Source of the DNA: Coprinellus micaceus
Lineage: Eukaryota; Basidiomycota; Agaricomycetes; Agaricales; Psathyrellaceae
DNA: 64,000 nt
Direction: 5' to 3'
NCBI GenBank assembly: GCA_951394405.1
Contig: OX596337.1
Coordinates: 3,286,001 to 3,350,000, forward strand
The stretch's first letter is position 1; the number at the start of each line of letters is the position of its first letter. The translations under genes and the position numbers were made by a program. This document shows positions 10,984-23,356 of this stretch, one piece after another. The notes under the pieces were generated by a model. The model did no database searches and was not told the origin of the DNA. It was given only the letters and a program-made list of their open reading frames with translations.

Positions 10984-13900
10984 CTAGTGAGCGATGGCGC
11001 GAGTCAGGCGTTCGAGCAGCTCAACGAGGCGGTCGCTCTCATACTCGACCAAGGTGGCGTTGCGCTCATACGTGATCGCCTCTGTCAAGCCTGGCAGCGT
11101 CGTCGCGCCATATCCTACGTGACATTGTCAGGATTGGCGTGCCTCGCCGACAAAGATAAGTAGAACGTACCTAGCCACTTCCCAGGGGCAACTCCAAGGT
11201 GCTTGAACCACTCCCGATCCTTGATACCGTCCTTGGAGATGAATCCTCTTTCGAAAGCTATCAGTTTCTTGTTGACCGCTTGAATTTTCTTGACTGCTTT
11301 CTTTATTTTCTTCAGAGGGAATTTGGGTCGATCCCTTCCGCCTCCACTTGCGTCAGGTCGCGACCACGCGCCGTAGCACCCCTCGAACCCAGCATGGACA
11401 GCCATCATGTATGCCTCGCGGTCGGCCGAGTCGACTGGCGATGCAACCTCAACCCTTTCGACGACAGGGCTCTCGACGGTAAGAGGGATGCAATCGGACT
11501 GGCTACTCAGGAGAGAGCGGATATAGCACTCCGTCTTGCCGCGTACCTCCCTTATCCGTCGCTTCGCCAGCATAACCCTGCGGTTTACCCTTTCGCGAAT
11601 CTCCCATGCCCATTGTTTCGCGTGCCTCACTTTGCACTCTAACTGCTTGCGAATATCCATCGGACGGTGTTTCGCATGCTGGATAGCGCCGTGAGGCTCC
11701 GTCTTCTTTCTCCACTCGTCTATGATCCTCTTCAGCTTGTCCTCCGCCTTCCTCTTCTTCTTGTCGAGGGCCAAGGACGCATTTTGGAGAGACTGAATGG
11801 ACTCCCTCAGGTCGGAGAACGAGACGTCCAGGGCGGCTTTCTTCGCTAGGTTCTCCACACTGGATGAGGATGTTAGAACTTAGACCAGGGGGTAGTTGCG
11901 CAAACCACCTACTTGTCTAAGTACCGGTGCAGCTCTAGGGTATAATGAGTTGTATTGAAAGGTAATACAACCGCCCCTGAGAGACGAAGGGCATGAAGTC
12001 CAAGATGCTTCGTCATTGCGACATGACGATGGAATCCTGGGTCTCCGTACAATTCTTGCCAACGTTCAGAGTCAAAGACCGAGTGATAGTGGTACACCGG
12101 ATCGTGCAGCGTCGCCCCAAATGCTCCGTTTGTGCTAGGTACCTATAATCTCACGGCTCAGTTGTCATCCAAGACGGGATCTGGAAGAGAACTCACTCCA
12201 ATGCGTTGCAAGAACACGGTGTAGTCGCTTCCGGATCCGAGCGGGCTCACCCCCACATCGTCAGCAAGAAGTCGCTCCATGGTATCCATCTCCGATGCCG
12301 CCGAGCTCACTGAAAGCTTATCTTCACCGAAGAGCTTACCATCGTCCGTCGTGGCATCCCACAGCGTTCTGTTCTCATCCGTGGGATGAGGGAGATCTTC
12401 AGCAACTTGGCGGATGGAGTGGGCGAGGAGAGGCGAGCCAGAAAACCGGAGTCGCGAGCCAGAAGCGGAGGAATCTGTCAACGACAGCAATGTAATCAGT
12501 CCACGACAAGAGTCGAAATTGAACTCTGAGGGGATATTACTGACCAAGGTTTAGGTATGCAATCACATGCTCGTTGATCCATTCGGTAAAGTCTTCGCCC
12601 CATTCGGTACTGCCAACAAGGCCGTACTGCAACATACGCCAATCAGATCAACACTCTCGAGCGGGTGACGCGAAGCTGCTCACTTCCTCCGCGTCCCAAG
12701 TAGCGATAAGGATGGTTCTCAATGGCTTCCACCCCTTCTTAATCAAGGCCCCAAGGCCTCGAACGAGCTCGTGCAGAGACACCGTTCCGCTGGTGGGGTC
12801 AGTGGCTCCGAGAACCTAAGCTATTGGGAAACCCAGCAAGTGAGTAACGCTACCGCAGCGAGATTTAAAGCGCCACACGAACCGTCACGATGGTTGCCAA
12901 TGGCTACGACTTCGTCGGCGATATGGCCAGGAATAACAGCTACGGTGTTCCAGATAGGCGTGACTTTGTTGTCCACTACGACGAGATGTGGATGAGCAAA
13001 GCTCCCTTCAACGCATGTAATCACTCTACACTCACCGTTGTTCACCAGTCTGACTTTCTTCCCGTACAGGTCTCCTCCAGGATCGAGGGTGCGAAGGAGA
13101 ATTTGTGCATTTGCCCACGACAAAGGAAGGCTAGGAATTGAAGGGATGTTCTCTCCCTCCGTGCGAGTACTGTTCTCATAGGATGGGTACCCAGGGGTGG
13201 TTGGATCACCGGGGTAAACGCTAATAAACTGGACGCTGCCGCGTTGCACGGAGTTGGGATTGCGAGCTGGCCCATGAGGATATCTGCGTTGGAATTAAAA
13301 CAAAACGTCAAATATGTGGGCCACAAACTTACGGAGCGTAGCCGTTCTTCTCCGTAACTGTACCGTCGTCGTTAACATCGGTATAGACGAGGACGCCACT
13401 GGCGCCAACCTCTTGGGCAGCCTTGACTTTGAGTCCACGGAAGTTGTACCCATATGCGCACAGGACGATGGAACCCTTGAAGTCCACCCCCGCCTTGACG
13501 AAGCGGTCAATTTCCTAGACCCACGGTAAGGGACATGAGAAGGCGTAAAGCGGAGGCAACGAACCGGCTTCGTGCAGTATCCTCCATCTGCCAATGAACC
13601 GGTAACATCTCCCCCGCGACTGAGGCCATGGAAGGTGGGGACGGCGTCAGCGTATTTCCAGGCGTCCCCATCGGCGTCGTCGTAGACGCGCTCAACCAAG
13701 TCAAGTTCAACTGCAGGCTCCCCTTCGTCGTTGAGAATCTGAACGTGTCTCTCAAGTGGGGTGTTAAGAATAGGGTAGTAGGTGTCGATCCATGCCCGCG
13801 GTTCTTTCGCCCCTGAAATGCTGAGGATAGAATCCCTGGACTGTGGTGAGCCAGCTTTGAAAATGGGTTCTTGTTCTGGTGGGGTAATGCCCAGCTCGTT

Positions 13901-14285
13901 CTGGAGTATATGCAGAAAGTCTACGGCGGTGACCAAGTCCTGAGGAGAACCCGCTAGATGGGGCCGCGTCGCGAAGCGCCTAGACGTCTCAATGGCACTC
14001 TCCGAGCTGGGGATTGAGCTGAAAGCGTTCAGAACGAAGGAACCAAACACCCATTTCGACGGACACTCACAGAAATACGGTCTCTGCAGCCTTTCCAAAC
14101 AAAGGCTTCCTGTGCTCTGGTCGCTTGGGTTTCCCGACAGAATTCAGGTAAAGCGAACCGCAGACCGAGAGGCCTGCCAACACTGCAAACGCGACCCTCC
14201 TCTTCCTCCTAGACGCGTGCCTCGTCGGCTGAAATTGAATGTCGGGGAACCTATACCCCTTCTCGTGGTCCTGAATGCTGCCCAT
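10984..14285 (-). CDS. M28 metallopeptidase, glutamate carboxypeptidase II-like (paralogue 1)
   Basis: This is a type II membrane Zn-peptidase of the NAALADase/transferrin-receptor-like group. A short cytosolic tail (MGSIQDHEKGYRF) leads to a membrane span at about residues 30-47 (RVAFAVLAGLSVCGSLYL). A PA domain and the M28 domain follow. All expected Zn ligands and the catalytic Glu are present: NHRDG (His), GATDPTSGT (Asp), WDAEEYGL (Glu-Glu), YLNLDSSASG (Asp) and PVYHYHSVFD (His). The TfR-like dimerisation region holds a strongly basic helical insert (MLAKRRIREVRGK…). The C-terminus reads LTEAITYERNATLVEYESD and ends at 10984. There are about ten introns. It is head-to-head with a paralogue at 14453, with the start codons 167 bp apart. 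It likely trims peptides at the vacuole or cell surface; location is not decided by sequence. Confidence 0.9.
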
Positions 14286-14452
14286 GGTGGTGCTGAGGGA
14301 AGGACGAGGTGAGCTTCGGCGCGCGAGTCTATGTTCTCATTCGGGTCCAGAATCGCACCATGATGTCAGTGAAACGGCGATCAGCCGGCAAGCGCCCGCC
14401 AATCCATAAAGCGCAGCACGCGATCCATTTCTCTTCCATCTCAACGTCCACC
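14286..14452. promoter_or_regulatory. Shared divergent promoter of the two M28 genes
   Basis: Only 167 bp separate the start codons of the two opposed M28 paralogues, so both must draw their core promoters from this interval or from each other's 5' ends. I see no clear TATA box. Co-regulation is plausible but is inference. Confidence 0.5.
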
Positions 14453-17400
14453 ATGGAGAAGTCCAAGGAACTTGCTGCGGGAATTCCTCCCCCAGCGAGC
14501 GCCCGCCCGCCACAGCGCCAGAATCGCCCCTGGAACCGATATGCCGCCCTCGTCGCTGCAGCACTGTTGTTCGTTACATTCGGCCCATTGGATTCTTCTC
14601 CTATGCACCCCAAGCATCCACCGGGGCGCCCACCGCACCCGCCTTTACCAGCAGATAAGGCTGAGGAGCTGTTCTTGTGAGTGCATCGTAACTATCAACC
14701 GAAGGCGCGTGCCTTACATTGCACAGGACAGTTCCAGAGGCTGCAAGCGCTCTGGGGGCTTCGCGCGTTTACGCTACTCATCCTCACCTCGCGGGTTCTA
14801 CGGAGGACTTTGATGATGCACAGGTCATCTTGCAGCTATTCCAGGACGAGCTCGGCATCCCTCCTTCAAAGAAGTCATCTATCTACAAGGCAGGATCCCA
14901 TGCGTCGCGGCACGCAACTCTGGGACTCACCAGCAAGTTTGGCCCGCCGCATCCCACCGCTTGGATTGACACCTACTTCCCCGTCCTTAATACTCCTCTC
15001 AACCGAACCCTTCAACTGCTCGGTGAGGATGACAAGGTTATCTTCGACGCGGACTTGGTCGAGGATGGCGATCCCATAGACTCAGAAGCTGGAGAGTACC
15101 GGGATGCTGTCCCTGCATGGCACGGTTTGAGCTTTGACGGTGAAGCTACTGGTGAATACGTGTACGCCAACTATGGAACCCAAGAGGTGGGAGGACTTCC
15201 TTTCTCGTCCTTCGATGTGCTGACGCTGAGAGGCAGGACTACGCCGAGCTGGTCGCTGCGGGCGTGGATTTGAAGGGCAAGATTATCGTTACCCGCTACG
15301 GTCGTATTTTCAGAGGTCTGAAGGTGAGAATCCCATTTCTATTGACCACTTCCCGATTCTAATAAGCTGCAGATTAAAGGTGCTCAAGAGCTCGGTGCTA
15401 CCGGGGTCATCATCTACTCTGACCCTCGCGACGATGGGCACGTCACTGAAGCCAACGGCTACGCTACATATCCCTATGGACCTGCCCGCAACCCCACCTC
15501 AGTGCAACGTGGAAGCGTTCAGTTCCTCTCCTTGTATCCCGGTGACCCAACTACCCCCGGTTACCCTTCGTATGAAGACGCAGAGCGCCAAGAAGGTGTT
15601 AACGTTCCCAGCATTCCCAGTCTTCCTATCTCCTGGGCCAACGCAGTCCACTTCTTCCCCCAGCTCCGGGATGGAAGCGAGCCAGACTCGTACCCTGTGA
15701 TCAATGGCAAAGTGAGCAAGGATAGGATCAAGGTCGTCAACCACGGTAAGTGGTTACTTTCCCCTCGCATTAACACCTGCTGAAAGATGCGCAGTCGATA
15801 CGAAGGTTACACCGATCTGGAACACCATGGCCGCCATCCCTGGACACATCCGTGACGAGATTGTTCTCGTGGGTTGCCACCGAGATGGTGAGTAAAAGCC
15901 CGCAATATACTCTCCACGAAATCCCGATTGATACGTGCCTGGGCGCAGCATGGGTCATGGGTGCTGCGGACCCCACCAGCGGAACAGTTTCTCTCCACGA
16001 GATTGTGCGTGGCCTGGGTGCATTGCTTAGGCAAGGCTGGAAACCTCTCCGAACCAGTATGTCGTACCACATTCAATTTCCAACAACGCCACTTACCCAA
16101 CTCATTGCTGCGCAGTTGTTATCGCTAGCTGGGATGGCGAGGAGTATGGCCTCGTGGGTAGCACGGAGTGGGGTGAAGACTTCGACAAATGGATTTCCAA
16201 GCACGTCGTGTCCTACCTGAACGTCGACGTCTCCGTTGCTGGCTCCCGCTGGAACGTTGGGGGTTCGCCTTCTCTCGCTGACCTTATCAAGAAGTCTGCT
16301 TTGGAGGTTCCCCATCCTACGGAGCCTGGGAAGTCTCTTTGGGATGCAAGGAACGATGATGGCCCGTTCAAGGGCAAACCCGATTCATTCGTTGGCCCCG
16401 AGATTTACTACGGAAACGCCACCATCTTGTCGGAAGCCCCAGAGTCCGAAATCGCCCCCCTCGGCAGCGGAAGCGACTACACGGTATTCTTGCAGAGGAT
16501 TGGAGTGAGTATCCTGTACTTTGGACCTCGCTCACCTGCATGTCCTGACTGATCCTCGTAGGTTGCCAGCACAGACCAAGGTTTCGGTGGGACTGACAGC
16601 GACGCCCCCTACCACTACCATTCGGTTTACGACAGCCAGAGGTGGCAGGAAGTCTACGCAGATCCCACCTTTGAACGCCATGTAAGTCACAGCCACCTTC
16701 CTTTACCTTGAAACGTTTCTGACTTGCACTATTAGGTCGCGGTTGCTAAGCATCTCGGCCTCCTCACCTTGCGTTTGACGGATTCGCTCATACTCCCTCT
16801 CAACACCACTCGATATGCTTTTGAGCTCGACTCTTACCTCAGTCACGTTGAGGGCCTCATCCCTGCTAACCTCCCATCCTCCGAGTCGTCGAAGGTCGAC
16901 TTCTCTGAACTGAAGAAGGCTATCAAGACTCTTCAGGATGCCAGCTTGCAGTTGGATGATGAGAAAGTTGAGGCTGAGAAGAGGTTCCTTGAGCTTCTTG
17001 ACAAGTTGCCCAAGCGTCCTCCTCCCCCACCCCCTCATGGACCGCCTGACGGGCCCCCGTCCCCTCCTCCTCATGGACACCCCGATGGCCCTCCCCCTCC
17101 TCCTCCTCATGGACACCCTCACGGCCCTCCTCGAGCTCACAGATGCAATGGCAAACGTCCTGGCGTCCTGCGCCGAATCCAACACTTCCTCTTCAGACTT
17201 CAGAATACCTTCCGTTCCTCCCTCGGCTTGCGCCCCCGCTACTCTCCTTTCCCTCCTCATCATCGCCTCTTTTGGGCGCACCCTCCGTTCTTCCCCCAGA
17301 CTCCCCAAGAGCATCTCGGGTTCACTTTGGCTCTCGCGGATCGTGAGCATGGCCCTCATGGCCATCATCCGGCCCCTCCCCACAGACCACCACCTCCCCC

Positions 17401-18010
17401 TGGACCTCCTCCTGGCGGCAAGCATCCTCGTCCTCTTCCACCTCCTCCTGGTGGAGAGCCTCCTCGTCCTCACCACCATCCCGTTGGTGTAGAGCACCCT
17501 CCCCCACCTCCTCATGATGGTGACCATCCTCATCCGCCTCCCGGAGATGACCACCCTCGTGCCCCTCCTCGTGGCGACCATCCTCCCCCACCTCCTCATG
17601 ACGGTGACCGCCCTCACCCTCCCCCTGGCGGAGACCATCCTCCCCCGCCTCCCGACGGAGAACACCCTCACCCTCCCCATCCTCCTCACTTCCCAGGCAA
17701 GCCCTTCCCAATCCACAAGCTCATCCTCGCCGCCAGGCGTGTCTCCCGCGCCAACCAGGCCCTGCGCTCCTTCGAAAGGGGTTTCATCTCCAAGGACGGT
17801 ATCAAGGACCGTGAGTGGTACAAGCATCTCGGTGTTGCTCCAGGAAAGTGGCTTGGATATGGCGCGACGACCTTCCCTGCCCTCACGGAGGCGATCACAT
17901 ACGAGAAGAACGCGACGTTGGTCGAGTATGAGGCGGGGAGGTTGACGGAGTTGATTAAGAAGTTGGCGGAAGATATTAAGCCAAAGAGGTGTGGGCATAA
18001 GAAGGATTAG
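14453..18010 (+). CDS. M28 metallopeptidase with Pro/His-rich repeat insert (paralogue 2)
   Basis: This is a paralogue of the gene at 10984-14285. ATG at 14453 (MEKSKELAAG) is followed by a membrane span at about residues 30-46 (YAALVAAALLFVTFGPL), the PA domain and the peptidase domain. Zn-site motifs are intact: GCHRDG, GAADPTSGT, WDGEEYGLVGSTEWG, YLNVDVSVAG and APYHYHSVYD. After the helix FLELLDKLPKRP the dimerisation region is interrupted by about 230 residues made mostly of Pro, His, Gly and Asp (units such as PPPPPHGHPDGPP and PHDGDHPHPPPGD), encoded by 17015-17710. The conserved C-terminal block (FERGFISKDGIKDREWYKHLG, then LTEAITYEKNATLVEYEAG) follows in frame, so the insert is part of the protein. 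The stop is at 18008-18010. Peptidase activity is well supported; the repeat's role is unknown. Confidence 0.9.
17015..17710 (+). repeat. Coding low-complexity repeat, Pro/His/Gly/Asp
   Basis: These are tandem degenerate units built from CCTCCTCCCCC, CATGG and GGTGACCATCC-like blocks. They encode polyproline runs separated by His-Gly or Asp-Gly-Asp-His in the M28 paralogue 2. A non-repetitive basic island (RVLRRIQHFLFRLQ-like, about 17160-17330) splits it into two arrays. The base composition opens long frames on both strands here; those are shadows. The paralogue lacks the repeat, so it expanded after the duplication. Confidence 0.85.
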
Positions 18011-18605
18011 GGGCTGGAGACGATGACCGTTTCTGTGTGGCTAAATTTCTAACTAGTATGCAGTATCTATGGTATGCAACGTAACGAATGAGACACAGGT
18101 GTCCTTTCCCTGCTCGAGAGTGCAAAGCTAGGGAGATGGTCATGGACAGGCGGATGCGCGAAGGAGAGTACACAGAACATGAAGCTTCACAAGTCGGTAG
18201 TTGCGGACCGACCGACCGTAAAAACCGACTTGGGGAGCTGAATGTACTGTGCAGGCGCAAGAAAAGGAGATAAATCAATGCGAATAAGGGGACGGTACTA
18301 GTATACTAATAAAAGGAGCATGTAGCCACGAAATCTTGCTAAACAGAAGGTGAGTGGCTGGTCTATACTGATGTTCAAAGGGACCGCGAATGTACAACAT
18401 AATAATGATAGATGCAAAGGGCAGGGACGGGACGTGGATAGGGGAGAAATTGTACAATGGGCAGCTCTAACGGGGTCGTCATCAGGAGGGAGGGATAAAA
18501 ATCTGAAAGCGTCAATATATGCAGTGAGTGAAAACGAGGTTGTGCACGCCAGTGGGGATTAGAATACTGGGGCGACCAAAAATACAATATGGAGTGCGGC
18601 GGAGC

Positions 18606-21600
18606 CTAGACGTCGTGTCTGGCCCGATTCCATACAACATCATGCTCAGCCAGGCAATGGTCGACGAGGTCCTGGTCCTGAGCGTTTGTGAACGATACTG
18701 GAGCGGGTATAAGGCCTGTTGCGTGTCGCTTCCTATAGATAGTAGAGGCGTCAGTTCAGCGATATAGAACGCATAGGAGCAGGAAAGACGTCACGTACGT
18801 GCACATCCGACACGTCCTCGTCTCCCCCTCCTTCGCAAAAAAGCTCTCCAAACAGCTCTCGATGGTTCTCAACCCATCGGGCCCGATGACATTATCATCC
18901 TCTTCCTCTTCCTCCTCGTCACCATCATCCTCCACTCCCGCATCTGACTGGCTGGCCGAGGCTACCGCTGTAGTTATCACGGACGATACCGAACCTTCGT
19001 TCGTAGCCAGGTCTGAGTTTTCGTCCACGTTCATCTCACTGCCCTCTTGGAGTTCGGCCCCTTCCTCGCTCATCCGCATTTTCTTCCTGCTCTCCTCATC
19101 ACCGAGTCCCTCCAGGACCACAGAGCCCCTCTTCGTCGCTATTGGGGTTGATATCGACGTTCCGACGTTGTAACTAGGCATGGGCGTCGAGGGAGCCTCC
19201 TCACCGGCTTGGCTCGTCCCATCGACCATGTTGCCTTCGACTGTCGAAGAAGTCTGGGCTTGATCAGCGACGAAGGAGCCATCCGTGGACCCACTTGGGG
19301 GTGGAGGTTGGGTTTCGGGGCTTGGACGAACGGGGATGAGAGAAGCTGAAGGGTAAGAGGACGATTGAACAAGATGCTGTTGAGGGTGTAATTGAGGGAG
19401 CTGCTGTTGGGAATGTAATTGAGGGGACTGCTGCTCCTGGTGGAATTGCGGAGGCTGCTGTTGGGCTTGCTGCTGCAGGAGTCGCTGTTGATGAAACTGC
19501 TGGTAATGCTGCATTATTTCGACTCCCGCGTTCTGGTTCTGGTTCTGCGACTGAGGCCGAGGGGGTATCCCTTGATACTGTCCCCGTACCTCCTGCTGAT
19601 TCAACACGCCGGCCATACCAGCCTGGGCGGCATTCATCATGGTACTTTGTGTCTGCGGGGAAGGTGCCTGCATCTGTCCCTGCAGCTGTGTATGACGATT
19701 GGAAGCTGAGCTATTAGGCCTCGATGAAGAGCTCGAGACAGATATAACACTTTGAGGGCGTGAATGTCTGTGAATATTATGTAGCCCAGGCTGACTCGAG
19801 TTCGAATTCGAGTGCATCAATGCGTTAGAGAAGATCTGAGGTGAAGGAGACGGGGCAGGGCGGGAGTTGGGTACGGGTGTATGTGGCTTTGTCGGCACGG
19901 GTTGTTGAAGGGACCCCACAGCATGTACCTGACCCGCGGGTGAAGGGGCACCGGGCTGCGGCTGTTGGAGTTGCTGCTGCTGCTGGAGTTGGTATTGCTG
20001 GAAGCGCTGCTGCTGCTGCTGCGCCCTGGCGTTGAGAGCCGCCTGTTGTAAGTACAGATTCTGGGTTTGGGTCTGAGCGTTCATTCCAGCATGAAGAGAC
20101 CAATCACATCACTGGTCAAAATATGCATCCCAGGAGAGATGAAGGAACTCACATTCTGAATCGGCATGGGCTGTCCTGTACTGGGATTCGACCGACCACC
20201 TGAACTTTGGGGTCCGGGGAGGCCATTTGGCCCAACACTCGTAACCCCGTTCACATGGGCGAACGGCTGAGAGGGCGTTCGAACGTGCAACTGATTTTGC
20301 TGCGATTGGATCAATGCCTGCTGAGGAGGTCCCATTGCGAGGCCCTGCGCAGGCGTGGGGAAGTACCCCGACTGGCCGGCTTGTGCTGAGGGGGGCCTTG
20401 ACGAACTTGCGGTAGCGTTTTGGAGCTGAGATACAGGCCGTCCACCGAAGTAAGCTCCCGGCGGTGCAGACATAGTAGCGCTCGCGATGACCGGGGTTCC
20501 AGGTTGTGAAGGGGTGCGTTGGCCGTTTACAATCATGGATGTAGAGGCTCTCCGCTGTTGTTGCTGCACCATCCTCTGCTGAATAAGAGCGTGCTGTTGA
20601 AGGGGCATCGTCGACAGAGGGCTGTTATATCCTTGAGCAGGTTGCTGCGGCATCTGCCCTTGAGCCTGGCTTGATGCTCGCCGAGGCTGACCGACGACGT
20701 ACGCCGCGAACTGCGAGAACTGCTGTTGGAAACTGGGACAGGTCTTTCCATGCGTCTGGAAGACGCTTATTGTCTGCTCCGCGCTGTTCAACCTGGCCGC
20801 TATTTGTGCATAGGCCTTCCGGACCTCTGATTCAGAGTTTCTTGCCGCGGTGATTTGAGCTTGGAGGTGCTGAGTCAAAGCATTCAACTCGCTACAGCGC
20901 GTAGCCAGAGTATCCCTGTCATTTTTGAGAACATCATTCTCCTTACGGACGGCAGCAAGCTCGTTTTGCAGTTCCGTACAAGTCTTCACCCACCCCTGTT
21001 GGGTCTGGGTCAGGTTTATCGCTGCGAGCCTTTGGCGCTCGACATTCACCGCCTCCATAATTTTTGTGTTATCTTGGAATAACTTGGTGTTGCTATCGTC
21101 GAGCCTCCTGTTCTCCTCCTCAAGGTACTGTAACCGAGCAAGATTCTGGTGGTTCACGTCGGCAATACAGTGGTTCGTCGTGTTTGCCAAGATTCTCATG
21201 ACATCCGCCCTTAGCTGGGGGTTCTGTGAAAGCAGTGCTTGTGGGTGTGGATGTGGATGTGGGGGACCGGGTTGGGGGTGGCGCTGGCTCGTGTACGGAG
21301 ATTGGCTTGTTCCGGGTCGCGGTGTCTGTCCTCCTCCATGCACTCCTGCCTGCCCTTGTCCATGCTGCTGCTGTTGAGGTGGTGTGGGCGCCTGTGGTCC
21401 TGCCAGCGGCTGTTGGGCGTGGTTGACAGTCGGACTGCTGTCGACGATCGACATGGCCGAAAAAAATGGAATGAGATCATCGAATGGGGGAATTGCAGTT
21501 GACACGAATGAGACAGAGGCATCTACACGTCGAAAAGAGGAGATACGTACGGATATGGGGCCGGGGTGTCCTGTGGTGGGGGCATCGCGTATGACATTGC

Positions 21601-21801
21601 AGGCGATGCTCCCTGCGGTGGTGGCGACGCGTCAGAAACGTTGGTGGCACGCGTCGAGGGTTCAGATCCGTTTGGTGATGCAAATTGATGGGCGCCCCGC
21701 CGAGCCGCGCCCATATCCTGCTCGGTCTGCCCGGTGCGCCAGGTCAAGAACATTGTGGGGCATGAGTTGGGGGGATTCTTCGAGCCAGTCACCTCGAGCA
21801 T
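18606..21801 (-). CDS. Gln-rich coiled-coil protein with C-terminal Cys/His motif
   Basis: This is a low-complexity protein of about 1,000 residues. In order it has a Pro/Gln-rich N-terminus; a coiled coil (from YLEEENRRLDDSNTKL through ELQNELAAVRKENDVLKND to VRKAYAQIAARLNSAE); long Gln/Ser/Pro-rich tracts, including Q5 runs; an acidic block (GDEEEEEEDDNVIGPDGL); and a short C-terminal motif. That motif is split by an intron: FFAKEGETRTCRMC joins to a last exon reading QDLVDHCLAEHDVVWNRARHDV, stop 18606-18608. CxxC followed by HCxxEH suggests a single Zn-binding finger. The start could be 21801, 21753 or 21714. The composition resembles transcription cofactors, but there is no DNA-binding domain I can name, and the function is unknown. 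Confidence 0.75.
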
Positions 21802-22208
21802 TTAAACACCTTCATCGTTGGGTTAAACTCAAGGTTCAGCACACCCCAGGACACGAGACCGTTCAATGACCGATGTCTTCGAATTCACAAACGCGTCCTA
21901 TTAATAGTTTCCAAATACATACAGAGGGTGTCGACTATGTCGAGGCAAAGGAGGATCGTAAATGAGGGGTAGTACAGAGGGGGAGGGTGTCCATGTGTGT
22001 GTGTACAAAACAAGCAGGTATGCGCGATAGTCGGATGGGAGTCCATGGGCATGAGCTGATAACACGGGGAGATGATGCCGTATCTAATATTAATTCCACT
22101 AGAAGAGTCCCAGGTCTTGGCCAAATTAGAGAGAAAAAGGAATGTGAAATCAAGCAAACGGTGGCACGACTCGCAAGGAAGCAAGCCCCCACCCTCGAGG
22201 TTAAATCG

Positions 22209-22981
22209 TTAGGCTGCACCACCTGCCCGTTGGTTAGATCCCAGCAGCGGTAGAGTCGGATTGTCGCTGTTTCGGCGTTCATAACTGGTGCGTCCAGGGG
22301 CAGACAGTGGCGGACTATCCGTACGTGGGATGTAACCGATGTACCCATCATCCGCTGCAGCTAGGCTGTTCCGGACGGTCGAGGTCGTGCTGGCGTCGTA
22401 AGTTGGCGGGGGAGGAAGGTAAACTGGAGGGGGCTCGAAGTTGTATGGGCGTCCACTGGCGATCAGGGAGTTACGCTGCATTTCCGAGATTTCTTGATAC
22501 AGGAGGTGTTTGTCCCTCTCATCGGCCTCCCGGTCCCGAATGGGCGCCCTTTTGCGCAGTATAAGGAACCGTGCCAAGGCCACTAGGAGTGCGACAACCA
22601 CGAGGCCTCCGAGAACAGCGAAGAGGATCTGGGCGAGCGGCGGGAGTCGACGAGATCCTTTGGGGTCTTTGGGAGGGGTCCCTGGGGGCGGTGTGGGGAA
22701 TGTTCCTCCCATCGTGTTCAGACGCGAGAGGGTCGGGCGACTCGAGCCCAGGCTCGTGGATGTCGAGCTCGGAATGAACAGCGACTGCCTCGAAGATGAG
22801 CTAGATGCTCCTTCAGAGGTCCTTGGGGAGGCTCCAGACGCCGATTGCTCCGTAACGACCGAGGACTGCGACAATGCACTGCGGGCGCCAAAGAGAGTCA
22901 GAGACGCTGGAGATAAGATGCGGATGACACTCACCATGTTGCCCAGCACAGGAAGAGGAGACCTAGAGCACGGAGGCGCAT
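22209..22981 (-). CDS. Small type I membrane protein with Ser-rich ectodomain
   Basis: A first exon starting at 22979-22981 encodes a signal peptide (MRLRALGLLFLCWAT, joined across a GTGAGT intron to CALSQSSVV). A Ser/Thr-rich, probably O-glycosylated ectodomain of about 75 residues follows, then Pro-rich PTPPPGTPPKDPKG, one membrane span (ILFAVLGGLVVVALLVALARFLIL) and a cytosolic tail of about 100 residues. The tail contains PPPVYLPPPPTYD, which has a PPxY-type motif (PPTY) that could recruit WW-domain ubiquitin ligases; that is inference. Reading the first exon without the intron gives a frame lacking a signal peptide, which is less likely. Fungal proteins of this layout often act as surface sensors, but nothing here proves it. 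Confidence 0.7.
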
Positions 22982-23304
22982 CTTGGGGGAGGGGAGGATG
23001 GAAATAAATCAAGATAACATAACGACGGGGTTAAATACGAGAAAATAAATAGGAGCGGCTTGTGCATGTCCTGCACATTGCGACCACTGATCGCGTTGAC
23101 ATTGACGACCCTGCGAATGGAGGGAAGATCTTGGAAGATCGTTCTCAGCGTGAGAAAAACATACCCGTTACGGCTCCATGTACCCCGGGTGCACGTGAAA
23201 TCGGGTGAGCTAAAGCCGGCTGCGTAATGAGGTCTCGAAATTTCAGTTCTGAGTAACGGATCGTAAATCCATTTCTACAACGAGTACACAGGTTCACGCC
23301 TCAA

Positions 23305-23312
23305 TTATATAT
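23305..23312 (+). promoter_or_regulatory. TATA-like box of the GTP cyclohydrolase II gene
   Basis: TTATATAT lies 45-52 bp before the ATG at 23357 and is followed by a pyrimidine-rich stretch typical of fungal transcription starts. Confidence 0.45.
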
Positions 23313-23356
23313 CAGCTCGGGCTCTCCTTTTCCACCTTCATTCCTTCTCTCCCCCC

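Noticed and set aside
16703..17998. 431-codon open frame on the minus strand opposite the M28 paralogue 2
   Set aside because: It is Arg/Gly-rich and repetitive, a by-product of the Pro/His repeat's base composition; the plus strand has conserved peptidase motifs on both sides.
22510..23007. 165-codon plus-strand frame opposite the small membrane protein
   Set aside because: The minus strand has a signal peptide and membrane span; this frame has no motif.
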